Source: an uncultured Mailhella sp. | GTDB lineage: Bacteria; Desulfobacterota; Desulfovibrionia; Desulfovibrionales; Desulfovibrionaceae | Direction: 5' to 3' | Length of the DNA: 64,000 bases | Assembly: GCF_963931295.1 (NCBI RefSeq) | Contig: NZ_OZ007001.1 | Coordinates: forward strand, 868,001-932,000 | The notes under the pieces: model-generated | The model's database searches: none | What the model was told of the DNA's origin: nothing | The model's input: only the letters and a program-made list of their open reading frames with translations | Program-made: the position numbers and the translations under genes | Shown here: positions 18,047 through 27,392 of the stretch, one piece after another | Position numbering within the stretch: the stretch's first letter is position 1 | Layout: each line of letters starts with the position of its first letter

Positions 18047-18107
18047 AAAAAAAACGCCTTGCGATTACTCACAAGGCGTTGATTTCATTTGGCGTCCCCA
18101 GGCGGAT
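18047..18107. repeat. Distal attachment-site repeat of the tRNA-Glu island
   Basis: These 61 bp repeat 27103-27163 with one mismatch (ATTACT versus ATCACT). The copy holds the last 18 bp of tRNA-Glu, including CCA (18090-18107), plus the tRNA's downstream hairpin terminator (AACGCCTTG and CAAGGCGTT arms with an eight-base A-run that is a T-run on the minus strand). Past 18107 the tRNA similarity stops. This is the scar left when an element integrates into a tRNA 3' end. Confidence 0.93.
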
Positions 18108-18278
18108 ATTTTTATAAGTAGTAGTCAATTGGAATTATTGAAGATAGATGTTTTCAGTTAGAAAAATACCCACAAATCTACCCACTTTCCAAAAATATTT
18201 GGCGAACGAGGTTGGACTGCCTTAGCAGAATCGCCGGTCTTGTTTTTTACCAAAACATCTTCGTTGGTTACTCACAAG

Positions 18279-19198
18279 TCAGACGCTTCTTAATGGCTTC
18301 TCTGCTAGCAAGCTGTTTATCTCGGCTTCGATATTAGCCATAGCTTCCATAAGTTCCTCAAAGGCTGGATACTTTCCATAAATCATGGCGCGCATAACTT
18401 GGTAGTCTTTCCAAAGCCGTTCCAGATTATGCGCAGAAGGGGGCAGTTTTAATGTTCTAGGCTAAGCTTCAGAGTATCCTGCCCACGAATTATAATAAAA
18501 CTTGTTTTTAAATTCGCTTACCTGCTTGAGAAGGTCTAGCGATGAAAAAATAGTATCTCGGTATGGAGAATTATAAAGACAGTACAAATCGTAGTAATGT
18601 CGAGCATATCGCATAGGCATGGGAGAGTTTTCTGGCCTGTTTGCCAATGATAGGTGTTATCGTTTTTCCTCTAGTGGTGTCCATACTGCCAGCGCGACGA
18701 ATTCAAGTCGTATTTCCGGCAGAATACTATCAACAGTAAACGCTTTTGGGTAGCGAAATATGACGGTTTGCTCACAGTCTTTATTATCGATATCCTCAGC
18801 AATAGATAGGCAATTTTGGCAACCGATAAGTTTGCCCAGATCCCCATTCATCCGAGTTAAAAAGTCCATCTTAAGAAGTTTCGCCGTGAGCTGATTTACT
18901 TCCTTATTAAATAGGCTCTGCTTGGTACGACTACGTTCGTTCCAAGGCTCAGTAAGCTCATAACCTAGCAGCGCCAGTCAAGGATAAGATCTATATCTTC
19001 GGAGAAACGCTTAATGGCATGGTAAGCTTTGGACAGACTCGTACCACCTTTGAAAGCGAAATGTTCTCCCCATGGGCTTTTATGAAAGAGGTAGTCCAGC
19101 ATAAAACAAACCCAAAAGTCTTTTTCAATGATAGCCTCGTGTAGGCCCACATTTGCCGCTGTATTGGATATGATAATACTCCGTTCTTTTTGTGACAA
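18279..19198 (-). pseudogene. AbiEii-type nucleotidyltransferase toxin, degraded
   Basis: The minus strand encodes an almost full-length AbiEii/AbiGii toxin in pieces. The N-terminal 77 aa carry the nucleotidyltransferase motif KGGTSLSKAY and RFSEDIDLIL. A one-base frameshift follows at about 18970 (WR then LLGYELTEPW in another frame). A deletion of roughly 30 codons with frame change lies near 18647-18660 (EEK then ANRPENSPMPMRY). An in-frame TAG near 18470 precedes a tail ending at 18279. The family is the toxin of the AbiE abortive-infection system. No intact antitoxin gene is adjacent. Three separate lesions make it dead. Confidence 0.88.
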
Positions 19199-19306
19199 AA
19201 ATCAAGCCAACCTATCAATTTAAAATAATCTTTAGAAATTATTAAAATTTTCCCAAAACATAGTCTACGCTTGTCGAACTTTATTTTGTCAGACCACGGA
19301 GAGCTA

Positions 19307-20077
19307 TTAATTCAATGTCTTTTCTTTTATATGAAACTCAATTTTTCTACTTTTGCAAAACTCTATAACTTTATTGGCTTCAATATTATAAAAATCCTTA
19401 TTTTTTTTGAATGAAGTTACTGTCTTGCTATAATTTGTTTTTCCAAAAATAATTTTATCGACAAATGAAATTTTCTCCAAAATATCATACAGGTTTTGCT
19501 GTATAATATTTGGTGTTGGATATGGTTCAATACTTACCCATGTTTTGTATCCTTTATCATGCAATTTCTTTAGCGCTGAAAGACGATCTTCATATGTAGC
19601 AGTCCACGGTTCCATTTCTTTTCTATAATCTTCATCAAGTGATACTAAAGTTATTCCATACTCATTTCTTGACGAAAAAGACGCTAGATCTATTGGTAAT
19701 ATCCCTTTTGTGAGTACTGTACATTTTACATTATAGCTATTTAATAGATTTATTGACTCAAGACTCATGGATACTATCTCGTCATAGCCGACCATAAACG
19801 GATCGGTGGTAAAACATAGATGTACAGACTTTATAGATTTTTTTAATCGAGGGATTTCGTTCTCAAGAATTTCAAGAGTGTTTGAAACAAGATAAGGCTT
19901 GAGCCATTCTTCATAGCTTTTAACCTGGCCAAAGCGTTTTTTAAGCATGAAAGCATAGCAGGGATATTTGCATCCATGAGCACAACCAAGAACATGATTC
20001 ATTGTATAATCTCCATACTCAACACCTGTCATGTAAAGCATGGATTTTCTTTGTATGTACCCTTTCACCTTTTTCAT
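19307..20077 (-). CDS. Radical SAM-like three-cysteine protein, partner of TcmP
   Basis: 256 aa from the ATG at 20077, which overlaps the tcmP stop by 4 bp (ATGA); the open frame continues upstream, but this coupled start is the natural one. Cys32, Cys36 and Cys40 in GCAHGCKYPCYA give CX3CX3C, one residue longer than the usual radical SAM CX3CX2C. The rest (LCFTTDPFM, VLTKGIL, TLVSLDE, WVSIEPYPTP) follows the barrel of SplB/Rv2578c-like radical SAM proteins. Role unknown; pairs of this kind with TcmP are common in variable defence-type islands. AT-rich codon use differs from the core genes. Confidence 0.78.
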   Translation of the reverse strand: MKKVKGYIQRKSMLYMTGVEYGDYTMNHVLGCAHGCKYPCYAFMLKKRFGQVKSYEEWLKPYLVSNTLEILENEIPRLKKSIKSVHLCFTTDPFMVGYDEIVSMSLESINLLNSYNVKCTVLTKGILPIDLASFSSRNEYGITLVSLDEDYRKEMEPWTATYEDRLSALKKLHDKGYKTWVSIEPYPTPNIIQQNLYDILEKISFVDKIIFGKTNYSKTVTSFKKNKDFYNIEANKVIEFCKSRKIEFHIKEKTLN

Positions 20078-21327
20078 TGAATCACTCTCTTCAGGATAGC
20101 TTCTTGTCCTTTCTTTTCTTCCCAAAATTTAGACGGCTTTCCAGTTTTCGTTATAGAAGGTGTGCGCCTAATTTCAAGATATTCTTGTGTCTGCAGTTCT
20201 GTCAAAATGGAATAAATATTCTTAAGATTGCACAATATACCTGTTTTACTAATAAATCCTGCTATAAATTTTGTTATATTAATTTCGATTTCGATACACT
20301 CCAAATAAGATTTAATTGCTTTTATGAGGTCCTCTTTAGAAATCCACGCACCATCACTTTTGGGAACAATACCAGAATTTCCTTCAAGAAGAGAACCTTG
20401 GCTCTCTTTCTGAATATGCGTATAAATTTCATCCGTTCTTTTGAGCATATTTTGAGCCATGAGAAAACAAGCATCTTCATGATTGCTAACATGAACCATG
20501 CGGTATTTGGGCTGTTGACCGGCCTTCATGCGAATAGGCAAGTCCAGCACATACTCAAAGTTTGTGCTCAACCTTTTCTTATACTCAGAGGACAGCCTCT
20601 TTTCCGCCTGATAACCCGTAATCTTTCTATCTCTATAGTCCTTTGCAATAGCTTTCCAATAATCGCCGCCAGCGATTCTCGTCAGCAACGCTTCTGATTC
20701 TTTTGTGGCGTCTATTTTTGTCGGATCATATTCCACGATAAGATCGTCGATATCACGGAAAGCTTCGTCCCCACTCCAATCAACATTCAAAACTCTACAG
20801 GCTGCTCTAAAAAAACCAAAGGAATTGAAGTTAACAAGCATCTCGAAACTGGCAAAATTATAAGAGGAAAATTGACTGAATAAGCCAGCATCCAATGCTT
20901 TAATGCCATAAGGATCAATATAAAGAAAAATATTATACCCTGCTTTATCACGAAGCAGGTCTAAAATCTTCTCTTCATATTTTCCAGAAACAATTTGAAT
21001 ATATCCATCCTTTCTATAAAAATTAGTATTCTTTTGTAATTCTTCTCCATATCTCAAATCAATAAAACACATATCGATTTTTTTAAAATTATTACTAACT
21101 AACGAAGTTTGTAGGCTCGCTTCTCTAGTCTTCAAAGCAATAAGTGGGCTTCCATCATTCCCATCGTTGAATTTACCTTTACCTGCGAAGCAATCGATAT
21201 AGAAAACTGGCTTTCTGGTCATCAATATTTTCTGAAAATAAGGTCTAAGATAGCACGCCAAGAGGCTATCTTTCACTTCCGACCAAATTTTCTTTTTGTC
21301 AAAGAAATCGTTATTGTTCTTTGCCAT
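20074..21327 (-). CDS. tcmP: Three-Cys-motif partner protein TcmP
   Basis: 417 aa. The N-terminus has the family hallmark KDSLLACYLRPYFQKIL followed by FYIDCFAGKGKF (residues 42-53), which looks like motif I of an AdoMet methyltransferase, and IDPYG at 137-141 in the position of a catalytic D/N-PPY-like motif. The C-terminal third resembles a winged helix. The gene starts 24 bp after the restriction-modification gene and overlaps the next gene by 4 bp, so the three form one operon. The biochemical function of TcmP is not established. Confidence 0.85.
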   Translation of the reverse strand: MAKNNNDFFDKKKIWSEVKDSLLACYLRPYFQKILMTRKPVFYIDCFAGKGKFNDGNDGSPLIALKTREASLQTSLVSNNFKKIDMCFIDLRYGEELQKNTNFYRKDGYIQIVSGKYEEKILDLLRDKAGYNIFLYIDPYGIKALDAGLFSQFSSYNFASFEMLVNFNSFGFFRAACRVLNVDWSGDEAFRDIDDLIVEYDPTKIDATKESEALLTRIAGGDYWKAIAKDYRDRKITGYQAEKRLSSEYKKRLSTNFEYVLDLPIRMKAGQQPKYRMVHVSNHEDACFLMAQNMLKRTDEIYTHIQKESQGSLLEGNSGIVPKSDGAWISKEDLIKAIKSYLECIEIEINITKFIAGFISKTGILCNLKNIYSILTELQTQEYLEIRRTPSITKTGKPSKFWEEKKGQEAILKRVIQ

Positions 21328-21351
21328 ACGACATCCAATTTTGAGAGTCTT

Positions 21352-24300
21352 TTATATCAAAGAAGCTTGCTTCATACGAGTCCGTCTTCGACCGAACTGC
21401 GGAGCTTCCCGCATCTCTTCCGGTACATCGGGGAGTTCAGACGCTATGAAGAGAGGACCTTCAAGAATCTCTTCGAGAAGAGCTTTCTGTTCTGGATAGC
21501 TTGCCAATGTAGCTTCCAAAATCCATAGCAGATTCAGTAACTCCTTGGTATATTCCAAGGTCCAGCTTTCCGGTCGAATATCGTCCAGCGGCGAAGATTT
21601 TTTATTTGTACCCTTAGTACGATACTTGAGCCAAGATGAGACAACTTTGAGTCCCGACACCTCGAAATTAAAAACTTCAGGCCTTACAGGGGCAAACTTT
21701 CCTTCGCCAACGCATAGAGTATTCATGCTTTCATCATAACTAAAATCATCAGGAAACTTATCGAGTGAAACAGATGCAACACATTTTGCCAAACCTACAG
21801 CAATCTTTCCGCGAGATTGACCTTGGGGTATCATGCGTTCTCCATAACTATGCAGCCATATTAATTTTCGACCAATCTCAACAGCACGAGAAAAAAGAAT
21901 TGCATCCTTTGTAAGAGGAACACGGATCTCCTTGCTTTCAAGTTCATCATGAAAAGTTTCGGTAAAACCGTTATGTGCTAAAACGGCATACACATATGCT
22001 GAAAAATCTTCTGCTGTCACATTTATATTATATTGCTCTATAAGAATATCTATCAACCCTCCGACAATATTGGCCTGTGTAGCAGATGCATCACGATACA
22101 TAGGAATAATATCTTTGGATCCTCGATTACAAAAATAATTAAGATCAGGAATAAATGCAGAAAATGTAAGTGCAGGACCAAAACTAATTGCTCGTGGAAA
22201 CTGTGTAGCAAAATAAAATTGATTTGGTCCAAAAGTCTTCCATAATGCTGGACTATGTCTATCAAGACAACGTGCATCTGCAATGATATACTCTCTGTCA
22301 AACGAACGATATCCGTATGGAACAATCTTTTCGTATGTAAGAGCTCCAGGTTTTGCTATCGGATCGAGCGTTTCAGAGGTAAAAAGTCCTTTGGGACTGG
22401 CATCAATATTACATCCTCCTGTAGAAGGGGGCGAATCTTTGAATTGTCTTCTGCGCTCTTCAATGTCTTCCGTTTGGAAAATGGTATTCCAACGCTTTTC
22501 CAGCAAATTTTTATCAGAGCCTATAACCCATGTCCGGCCAGCTTTGACTCCCGACTGCTGCCATGGAAAAAGATCTTGGAGAAGAGGATAAGTAAAATAT
22601 TCCCCCTGTCCATCAGGAACCATTTTAGACTGCCAGTCTGTAGGACAGTCATCCCATGCCAGAGAATCAAAAGCTGTAATACGTTCCAAGGTATTCAGCT
22701 TTTCATTTTTCGTACCTGTGATTCGGGCATAGTGAACGGAGGCTGGTGAGTTGGCATCTGTACGGCCATAGCGAACAGCCAACGTAATGCACACCGGAGT
22801 CTGAATGTTGAACACATTTTCTTCAGTTCTTGCTCCGCGTCCTTCTCCCCCCAAGTCGATGATCCATATTTCATCGCATTGCCGGCGCATCTGCTCTCTC
22901 ATCCCTAAGAAAGCCGCTCCTTCTAGAAACGACGAGGCAGTTATGAAGGAGACAATGCCGGGAGCATCCTGATCTCCCTGTTCAAAGACTTTCCACATAG
23001 CCCAACGCCAGAAATACACATACAGGTTGTACAAGTTCTTAAGCTGTCCTCCCTGTCCGGCATCTCTCACAGGCTTGGCAAAATCTTCCAGAAGGGCATT
23101 TTCAGGATCATATAGGCCATCTTCGTCTTCATTTCCCCAACGTATCCATCCCCCTGTTTCCTTTCGATTCGCCCCATTGAACGCAGCATGTCGATCGTAG
23201 GGAGGATTTCCGAGACAAATCAGGATTGGCTTGGCCTTTTTTATTTCCAAGGCCTTTTGATGCTGTTCAGAAAGCTCTCGGGAAAGCAGAGAGGGGAACT
23301 GAGGAGTCACATCTGGCGACTCCAGCGTGTCAGTCAGAAAAATATTAGGCCCTCTATTGGCCATGGAGGCACCATAGTTTTCCAATGCACGACTGAGTCT
23401 CAACTGGGCAACTGAATATGGGCCAACTTGAAGCTCAAATCCATGGAGCAGATCTTTCAGCATATTAGCACCCGTTGAGGTTGCTCCTGCTCCCATGGTT
23501 GAAGCTATTTCTTCAAGAGTCTGAGATACTATGCCCAACAGAAAAGTTCCGGTGCCTACGGCTGGATCAAGCGTTCTGACTCTAGAATCTGCGAACCCCT
23601 CTAGCATATTCATTCGTTCTTTCAAAACGCTTTCTGTCAGGCGAATCATCGCCCGCACAACTTCCACCGGAGTATAGTAGGAGCCAGAATCTTTTCGCAG
23701 CTGAGGATCATATTCCGCAAGAAAATCTTCGTAGAAATAAAGCCACGGGTCTCTACCGGAATTTCTCCATCCCGTACGAGGAATAGCATCTATAGTACGC
23801 TGTAGCAGCCCAAGAGAAAAAGGAAGCTCGTCTTCATTAAGGTTGTCGGTAAAAACTTTGAGAGCTTTGGAAAGAAGTGCGTGCCCACTATTTAAACTCG
23901 TCACCGCCGAGCGCAGATCAAGAACATTTCCGTCTTCTGCATTGGCAAGCAGAAGCGCAAAGGTGACAGTCTGCGCATAAGCATCGGCGAAGCGCTCCTG
24001 GCTTTGACCAGGGAACAACGTGGTCTGCCATTCTCGGTAGAGATAGTGGAAGGCAGAGTTTTCATCTTCAAGAGATTCCGCGACCTCTAAACGAAGAAGA
24101 CGGCAAATCGGAGCCAGCAGTTTGGCAAGCTCTTGCGCGTCGTTAGGAACTATAGGATTCCATGTAAGAAAACTACGGAGTATAGGCTCCAAGGCTACGG
24201 CGTTATTAAGTGTTACAGCACGAGCACCTTCGGCCTTAATGTTACCGCTCATGCGAACAATAGAAGATGTTCTTTCGCCTCTCTGAAAAAGACCCCATTC

Positions 24301-24651
24301 ATTACCATCAGTGTAAAGTATGCACGGAAGAGTTTTAAATCGCTCCCACTGGGATTTGTCGTGTCCCTGATAGGTGGTGGGGTCAGCGCCTTTGCCAACT
24401 CGTTTAACTTCTACATAACCACAGAGAGAGCCATTGGAGTGAATCGCATAGTCGGGTTTGCCTATATTCTTTACGCGCACCTCTCCCATAGGGACAACCT
24501 TCATCCCAAAAACATTTCCAGCCGTCTGGATAAACTTTTCAAACGGAGCGCGAAGCTGCTCCTCAGGCTCTCCTGACGTTCCAACTAAGTTCAGCTTGGT
24601 AGAAACTTCATCTGCAAAAGTAGAAAGCGCAACGAAAAGTTCATTCGGCAT
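21352..24651 (-). CDS. Type IIG-like restriction-modification enzyme (fused nuclease and N6-adenine methyltransferase)
   Basis: 1099 aa; GGAGGTATCCTCC-like sequence before the start. An N-terminal PD-(D/E)xK nuclease is visible: Asp67 in KPDYAI, Glu81 and Lys83 in GYVEVKRVG. The methyltransferase has motif I DPAVGTGTFLLG near residue 360 and catalytic motif IV GNPPYDR near 485. The C-terminal half should hold the target-recognition domain. Nuclease plus methylase in one chain without a helicase fits type IIG/IIL enzymes rather than type ISP. It would modify and cut invading DNA. Intact, unlike most of the island. Confidence 0.88.
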   Translation of the reverse strand: MPNELFVALSTFADEVSTKLNLVGTSGEPEEQLRAPFEKFIQTAGNVFGMKVVPMGEVRVKNIGKPDYAIHSNGSLCGYVEVKRVGKGADPTTYQGHDKSQWERFKTLPCILYTDGNEWGLFQRGERTSSIVRMSGNIKAEGARAVTLNNAVALEPILRSFLTWNPIVPNDAQELAKLLAPICRLLRLEVAESLEDENSAFHYLYREWQTTLFPGQSQERFADAYAQTVTFALLLANAEDGNVLDLRSAVTSLNSGHALLSKALKVFTDNLNEDELPFSLGLLQRTIDAIPRTGWRNSGRDPWLYFYEDFLAEYDPQLRKDSGSYYTPVEVVRAMIRLTESVLKERMNMLEGFADSRVRTLDPAVGTGTFLLGIVSQTLEEIASTMGAGATSTGANMLKDLLHGFELQVGPYSVAQLRLSRALENYGASMANRGPNIFLTDTLESPDVTPQFPSLLSRELSEQHQKALEIKKAKPILICLGNPPYDRHAAFNGANRKETGGWIRWGNEDEDGLYDPENALLEDFAKPVRDAGQGGQLKNLYNLYVYFWRWAMWKVFEQGDQDAPGIVSFITASSFLEGAAFLGMREQMRRQCDEIWIIDLGGEGRGARTEENVFNIQTPVCITLAVRYGRTDANSPASVHYARITGTKNEKLNTLERITAFDSLAWDDCPTDWQSKMVPDGQGEYFTYPLLQDLFPWQQSGVKAGRTWVIGSDKNLLEKRWNTIFQTEDIEERRRQFKDSPPSTGGCNIDASPKGLFTSETLDPIAKPGALTYEKIVPYGYRSFDREYIIADARCLDRHSPALWKTFGPNQFYFATQFPRAISFGPALTFSAFIPDLNYFCNRGSKDIIPMYRDASATQANIVGGLIDILIEQYNINVTAEDFSAYVYAVLAHNGFTETFHDELESKEIRVPLTKDAILFSRAVEIGRKLIWLHSYGERMIPQGQSRGKIAVGLAKCVASVSLDKFPDDFSYDESMNTLCVGEGKFAPVRPEVFNFEVSGLKVVSSWLKYRTKGTNKKSSPLDDIRPESWTLEYTKELLNLLWILEATLASYPEQKALLEEILEGPLFIASELPDVPEEMREAPQFGRRRTRMKQASLI

Positions 24652-24979
24652 GGAGGATACCTCTTTGTTTACCGTTTGAGCTTAGAAAGAAAACGATAAA
24701 AAGTCGAGGATGCAACCCCAGACTAGCGACCAAAAAATGAGCACTGTTTTGAACTTATAATCTATATTTTGGAAAATGGAGGACAATGGATTTTAGCCCA
24801 AATAACAGTGTAACGAAGCTGTACGGAAGCACGGAAAGAATCTGTCTTTTAAATAACACGAGGCAATAACACTCCACCGTTTTAACTAAGGGAAACTAAT
24901 TTCGACTCGACCTGACAGTAGCCTCTTGCAAAGAAAACTCCGTTTTGATGGACGTACAAAAAAACATCAACCGGGCACC
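24652..24979. other. 328-bp intergenic stretch upstream of the restriction-modification gene
   Basis: AT-rich, no gene seen. It should contain the minus-strand promoter of the restriction-modification/tcmP operon and, towards 24.9 kb, the left end of the IS481 relic. I could not fix a promoter or a terminal inverted repeat. Confidence 0.4.
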
Positions 24980-25692
24980 ATGACCAACGAAGTTCGGATG
25001 GAAAGTTTCAACCAAAACGTCATCAAACACAAGACCGGGCTTCTCAATCTTGCCGCCGAGTTGGGCAACATCTCCAAAGCCTGTTGTATCATGGAGGATA
25101 GGGATACTTTTTACAGGTAGCAGGCTGCCCGTGATGCAGGCGGGGAGGAAGCGCTCTTTGAGGTCAGCCACAGAAAGCCACACCTGAAAAACCGGGTGGA
25201 AGAAGCGGCAGACCAGGCCGTTGTGGAATTTGCCACAGTCTTTTCGCCTCATGAACAACTTAGAGCCAGAACGAGTTGCGTAAAAGTGACATCTTTGCTT
25301 CGCCGTCCGTGGTACGGTCCATCTGGCTGCGACATAATCTTGCATCATGAAGCAAGGCCTGACGTCGCTGGAAAAGATGTCCACTAAGTAGGGGCTGGTG
25401 CAGCCTGAAGCGCAGGTACAGATCTAGAGCGTAAAGAGCGGGATGACGAGGCATCGGGAGAGCTTGAAAGCCATCATCCCGGCTATCTCGACAGCTAGGA
25501 CACGTTTTATGTCGGTACGACTAAAGGCGTGGGACGCATTTATCAGTAAACCTTCGTGGACAACTACTCGAAGTGGGCGACAACCAAACTCTATACCACA
25601 AAAAAAACCTTACCGAAGCCGACCTCCTGAACGACCGGCTATTGCCCTTCTTTGCCTCTCAACAAATAAGGGTTATCCGTATCCTGTCAGGC
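24980..25692 (+). pseudogene. IS481-family transposase relic
   Basis: Starting at the ATG at 24980, the segments HKTGLLNLAAELGNISKAC, RDTFYR, LKNRVEEAADQAVVEF, AHPGYLDSQDTFYVGTTKGVGRIYQ and LLNDRLLPFF match IS481-type transposases in order, but they are spread over several frames with stops (for example TAG right after RDTFYR). The relic stops abruptly near 25692, losing the C-terminal end including the last DDE residue. Non-functional. Confidence 0.85.
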
Positions 25693-25966
25693 ATGTCCAG
25701 CTGAACAAATTCACCGTTGCATCTATCTGATTCGTGGATGATGGCGCAGAAGAAGCGGACGTCACCGTTTTTTCAAGATGGGACGGGGGGTCTCTCTTCT
25801 TTTCCTTCCGCTGTCTGAACTCACTTAGGTATTTGGTCAGAGTTTGGGGCTTTACCATAATGCCTTTTTCGTACAGCCGTTCGACGAGCTCCTGTACCCC
25901 AAAACCGCGCTTTCTTATACGCTCCAGCGTCGAGACCAGAACGAAGACGTCTTCTTTTACGAACAT
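25673..25966 (-). CDS. Small helix-turn-helix-like protein, possibly truncated by the IS relic
   Basis: 97 aa from the ATG at 25966, which has an excellent GGAGGGGAG site 7 bp before it; an upstream ATG has none. FVLVSTLERIRKRGFGVQEL and VERLYEKGIMVKPQTLTKYL suggest a small helical DNA-binding protein of the kind carried by plasmids and conjugative elements. The last 15 or so residues run into the IS481 relic, so the native C-terminus may be lost. Family not identified. Confidence 0.5.
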   Translation of the reverse strand: MFVKEDVFVLVSTLERIRKRGFGVQELVERLYEKGIMVKPQTLTKYLSEFRQRKEKKRDPPSHLEKTVTSASSAPSSTNQIDATVNLFSWTCLTGYG

Positions 25967-26040
25967 AGTTCTACTCCCCTCCAGAGTGACGGAAGCAAGG
26001 TTGAGAGTGGCGAAATCCTGTCTGATCTCCTTCACTGAGT

Positions 26041-26659
26041 GGAGGTGATAGCCATGATGGTCTTCCTGTGTTTGCCGGGGCTATGCCCCGGATTGGCGGT
26101 TTGCCTTTCCGGTCGAGCGGGAGATCGCCCACGCTTCACGAAGTGAAGCATAGTGGGCTATATCTTCGGCCTGTGCGAAGATTTTCCGATTGCGCCTTAG
26201 CGCCTCCCGCGAGCTGTCATTGCCTGCCGACGCTCTTCGTCACGCGCTTTCTGTTCCCATCGCTGCTGCCGTTTCTCTTCTTTGGGCTGGTGCTGTTCGG
26301 CACGTCTGCGCTCCACACACTGCAAAATGCAGCGGCCTTATTTCCCCCTGAAGCAAAAATTTCCGAACTCCATGATTCTCTTCATTTTCTTCAACTGAGA
26401 TTCCTGTGCCTCTTTTTCCTCATGACTTTGTTTTCTGTGAGGCTTGTATTCCGAAGCGTGTCTGTTTCTTGCGCAGCTAGTTCACTTTCCGTTGCAGGCC
26501 TGCTTTCTCTGTCTGGACATGATGCTTGACGACAAACGCCTTTTCAGCTCTTCAAGAATAAAGGAGAATTTCGTCCAGTGCGGACGGACAATTAAAGAGT
26601 GAGCTTTCGGCAAGGAAGTCCCGCCCGCAGAACTTTTCCACCTCCCCCGCCTGCTGCAA
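26041..26659. other. Island stretch with decayed coding sequence
   Basis: On the minus strand, frames broken by stops encode charged coiled-coil-like pieces (KEEKRQQRWEQKARDEERRQ, EELKRRLSSSIMSRQRKQA). These may be remains of a mobilisation or conjugation gene, but no family can be named. No intact gene is seen on either strand. Confidence 0.4.
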
Positions 26660-26863
26660 CTATGGTTTGTGATCTGACGGGTTGATGCCTCTGGACACCA
26701 TGCGATTCGCGTCTTCTCGGCGCTCTTCGGCATCCTTAAGTACTACGGCAGGATATTCCCCGAAACTGGGCAATTTGCTCTGTCCGTCAAAGCGGTAGGC
26801 CATTCCCCAGAGGTTGATTTCTGTGGTGGGAATAAAGAGAGACAGGTCGTCGCCAAAATACCC
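26660..26863 (-). pseudogene. N-terminal fragment of a P4-type tyrosine integrase (DUF4102)
   Basis: About 67 residues (LSLFIPTTEINLWGMAYRFDG, FGEYPAVVLKDAEERRED, MVSRGINPSDHK) match the arm-binding DUF4102 domain at the start of P4/CP4-57 integrases; a stop follows and the catalytic domain is gone. Its direction (same as tRNA-Glu) and position next to the att site fit an integrase that targeted this tRNA. Confidence 0.85.
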
Positions 26864-27102
26864 GCGGGGCCTGATGTCGGATTTCAGACTAGGGACAGGG
26901 TATCGGCAAGAGGCCTGGCACGCCCTCGTTGGACGAGAATATGTCATAGGAAAAAATATTTTTTTCCGTGCGATGTCATGCCACATTTCTACCTGCGGAC
27001 ATATCCATAACATGTTTGGATGCAAGCGGACGACTCTGGACTTCGAGAACCCGTACAGCAAAGTCAGGACCGCCCTTCAAAGGTTGGTTTAATTTGGTTT
27101 TA

Positions 27103-27163
27103 AAAAAAAACGCCTTGCGATCACTCACAAGGCGTTGATTTCATTTGGCGTCCCCAGGCGGAT
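27103..27163. repeat. Proximal attachment-site repeat at tRNA-Glu
   Basis: Second copy of the 61-bp repeat at 18047-18107 (60 of 61 identical). It covers the tRNA-Glu 3' end (27146-27163) and its terminator hairpin, 27109-27140 region, whose A-run is a T-run on the minus strand. Confidence 0.93.
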
Positions 27164-27222
27164 TTGAACCGCCGTTGACGGCGTGAAAGGCCGCTGTCCT
27201 GGGCCGGCTAGACGATGGGGAC
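27146..27222 (-). tRNA. tRNA-Glu (TTC)
   Basis: The reverse complement starts GTCCCCATCGTCTAG, has anticodon loop CTTTCAC (TTC), T-arm GGCGGTTCAAATCCGCC and encoded CCA. It is the intact copy regenerated at the integration site of the island. Confidence 0.97.
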
Positions 27223-27235
27223 ACGGTGTTTACCG

Positions 27236-27310
27236 TGGCTGGGCTACAAGGACTCGAACCTTGATTATCGGAGCCAGAATCCGACGTCCTGCCAATTGAA
27301 CGATAGCCCA
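27236..27310 (-). tRNA. tRNA-Gln (CTG)
   Basis: The reverse complement starts TGGGCTATCG, has anticodon loop TTCTGGC (CTG), T-arm AAGGTTCGAGTCCTT and encoded CCA. It lies 13 bp upstream of tRNA-Glu on the same strand, so the two are probably co-transcribed. Confidence 0.96.
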
Positions 27311-27392
27311 TCGGTGAGAAAGAGAACTACCAGAATCGCCGGAGAAGTCAAGCGATTCTTTCCGGAAATTTTAATTTTTTTTGTTTTTGTTG

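Larger units (their letters stand above)
18108..27102. mobile_element. Decaying genomic island integrated in tRNA-Glu
   Basis: About 9 kb between the two att repeats, clearly more AT-rich than the flanks over 18.1-24.7 kb. Contents: AbiEii pseudogene, radical SAM/tcmP pair, type IIG-like restriction-modification gene, IS481 relic, a small DNA-binding-like gene and an N-terminal fragment of a P4-type integrase close to the tRNA. The integrase is truncated, so the element probably cannot excise by itself. The 171 bp next to the left repeat hold nothing recognisable. Confidence 0.88.

Noticed and set aside
21352..24651. Type ISP or BREX PglX methylase
   Set aside because: No helicase domain and none of the other BREX genes are present; an N-terminal PD-(D/E)xK nuclease fits type IIG better.
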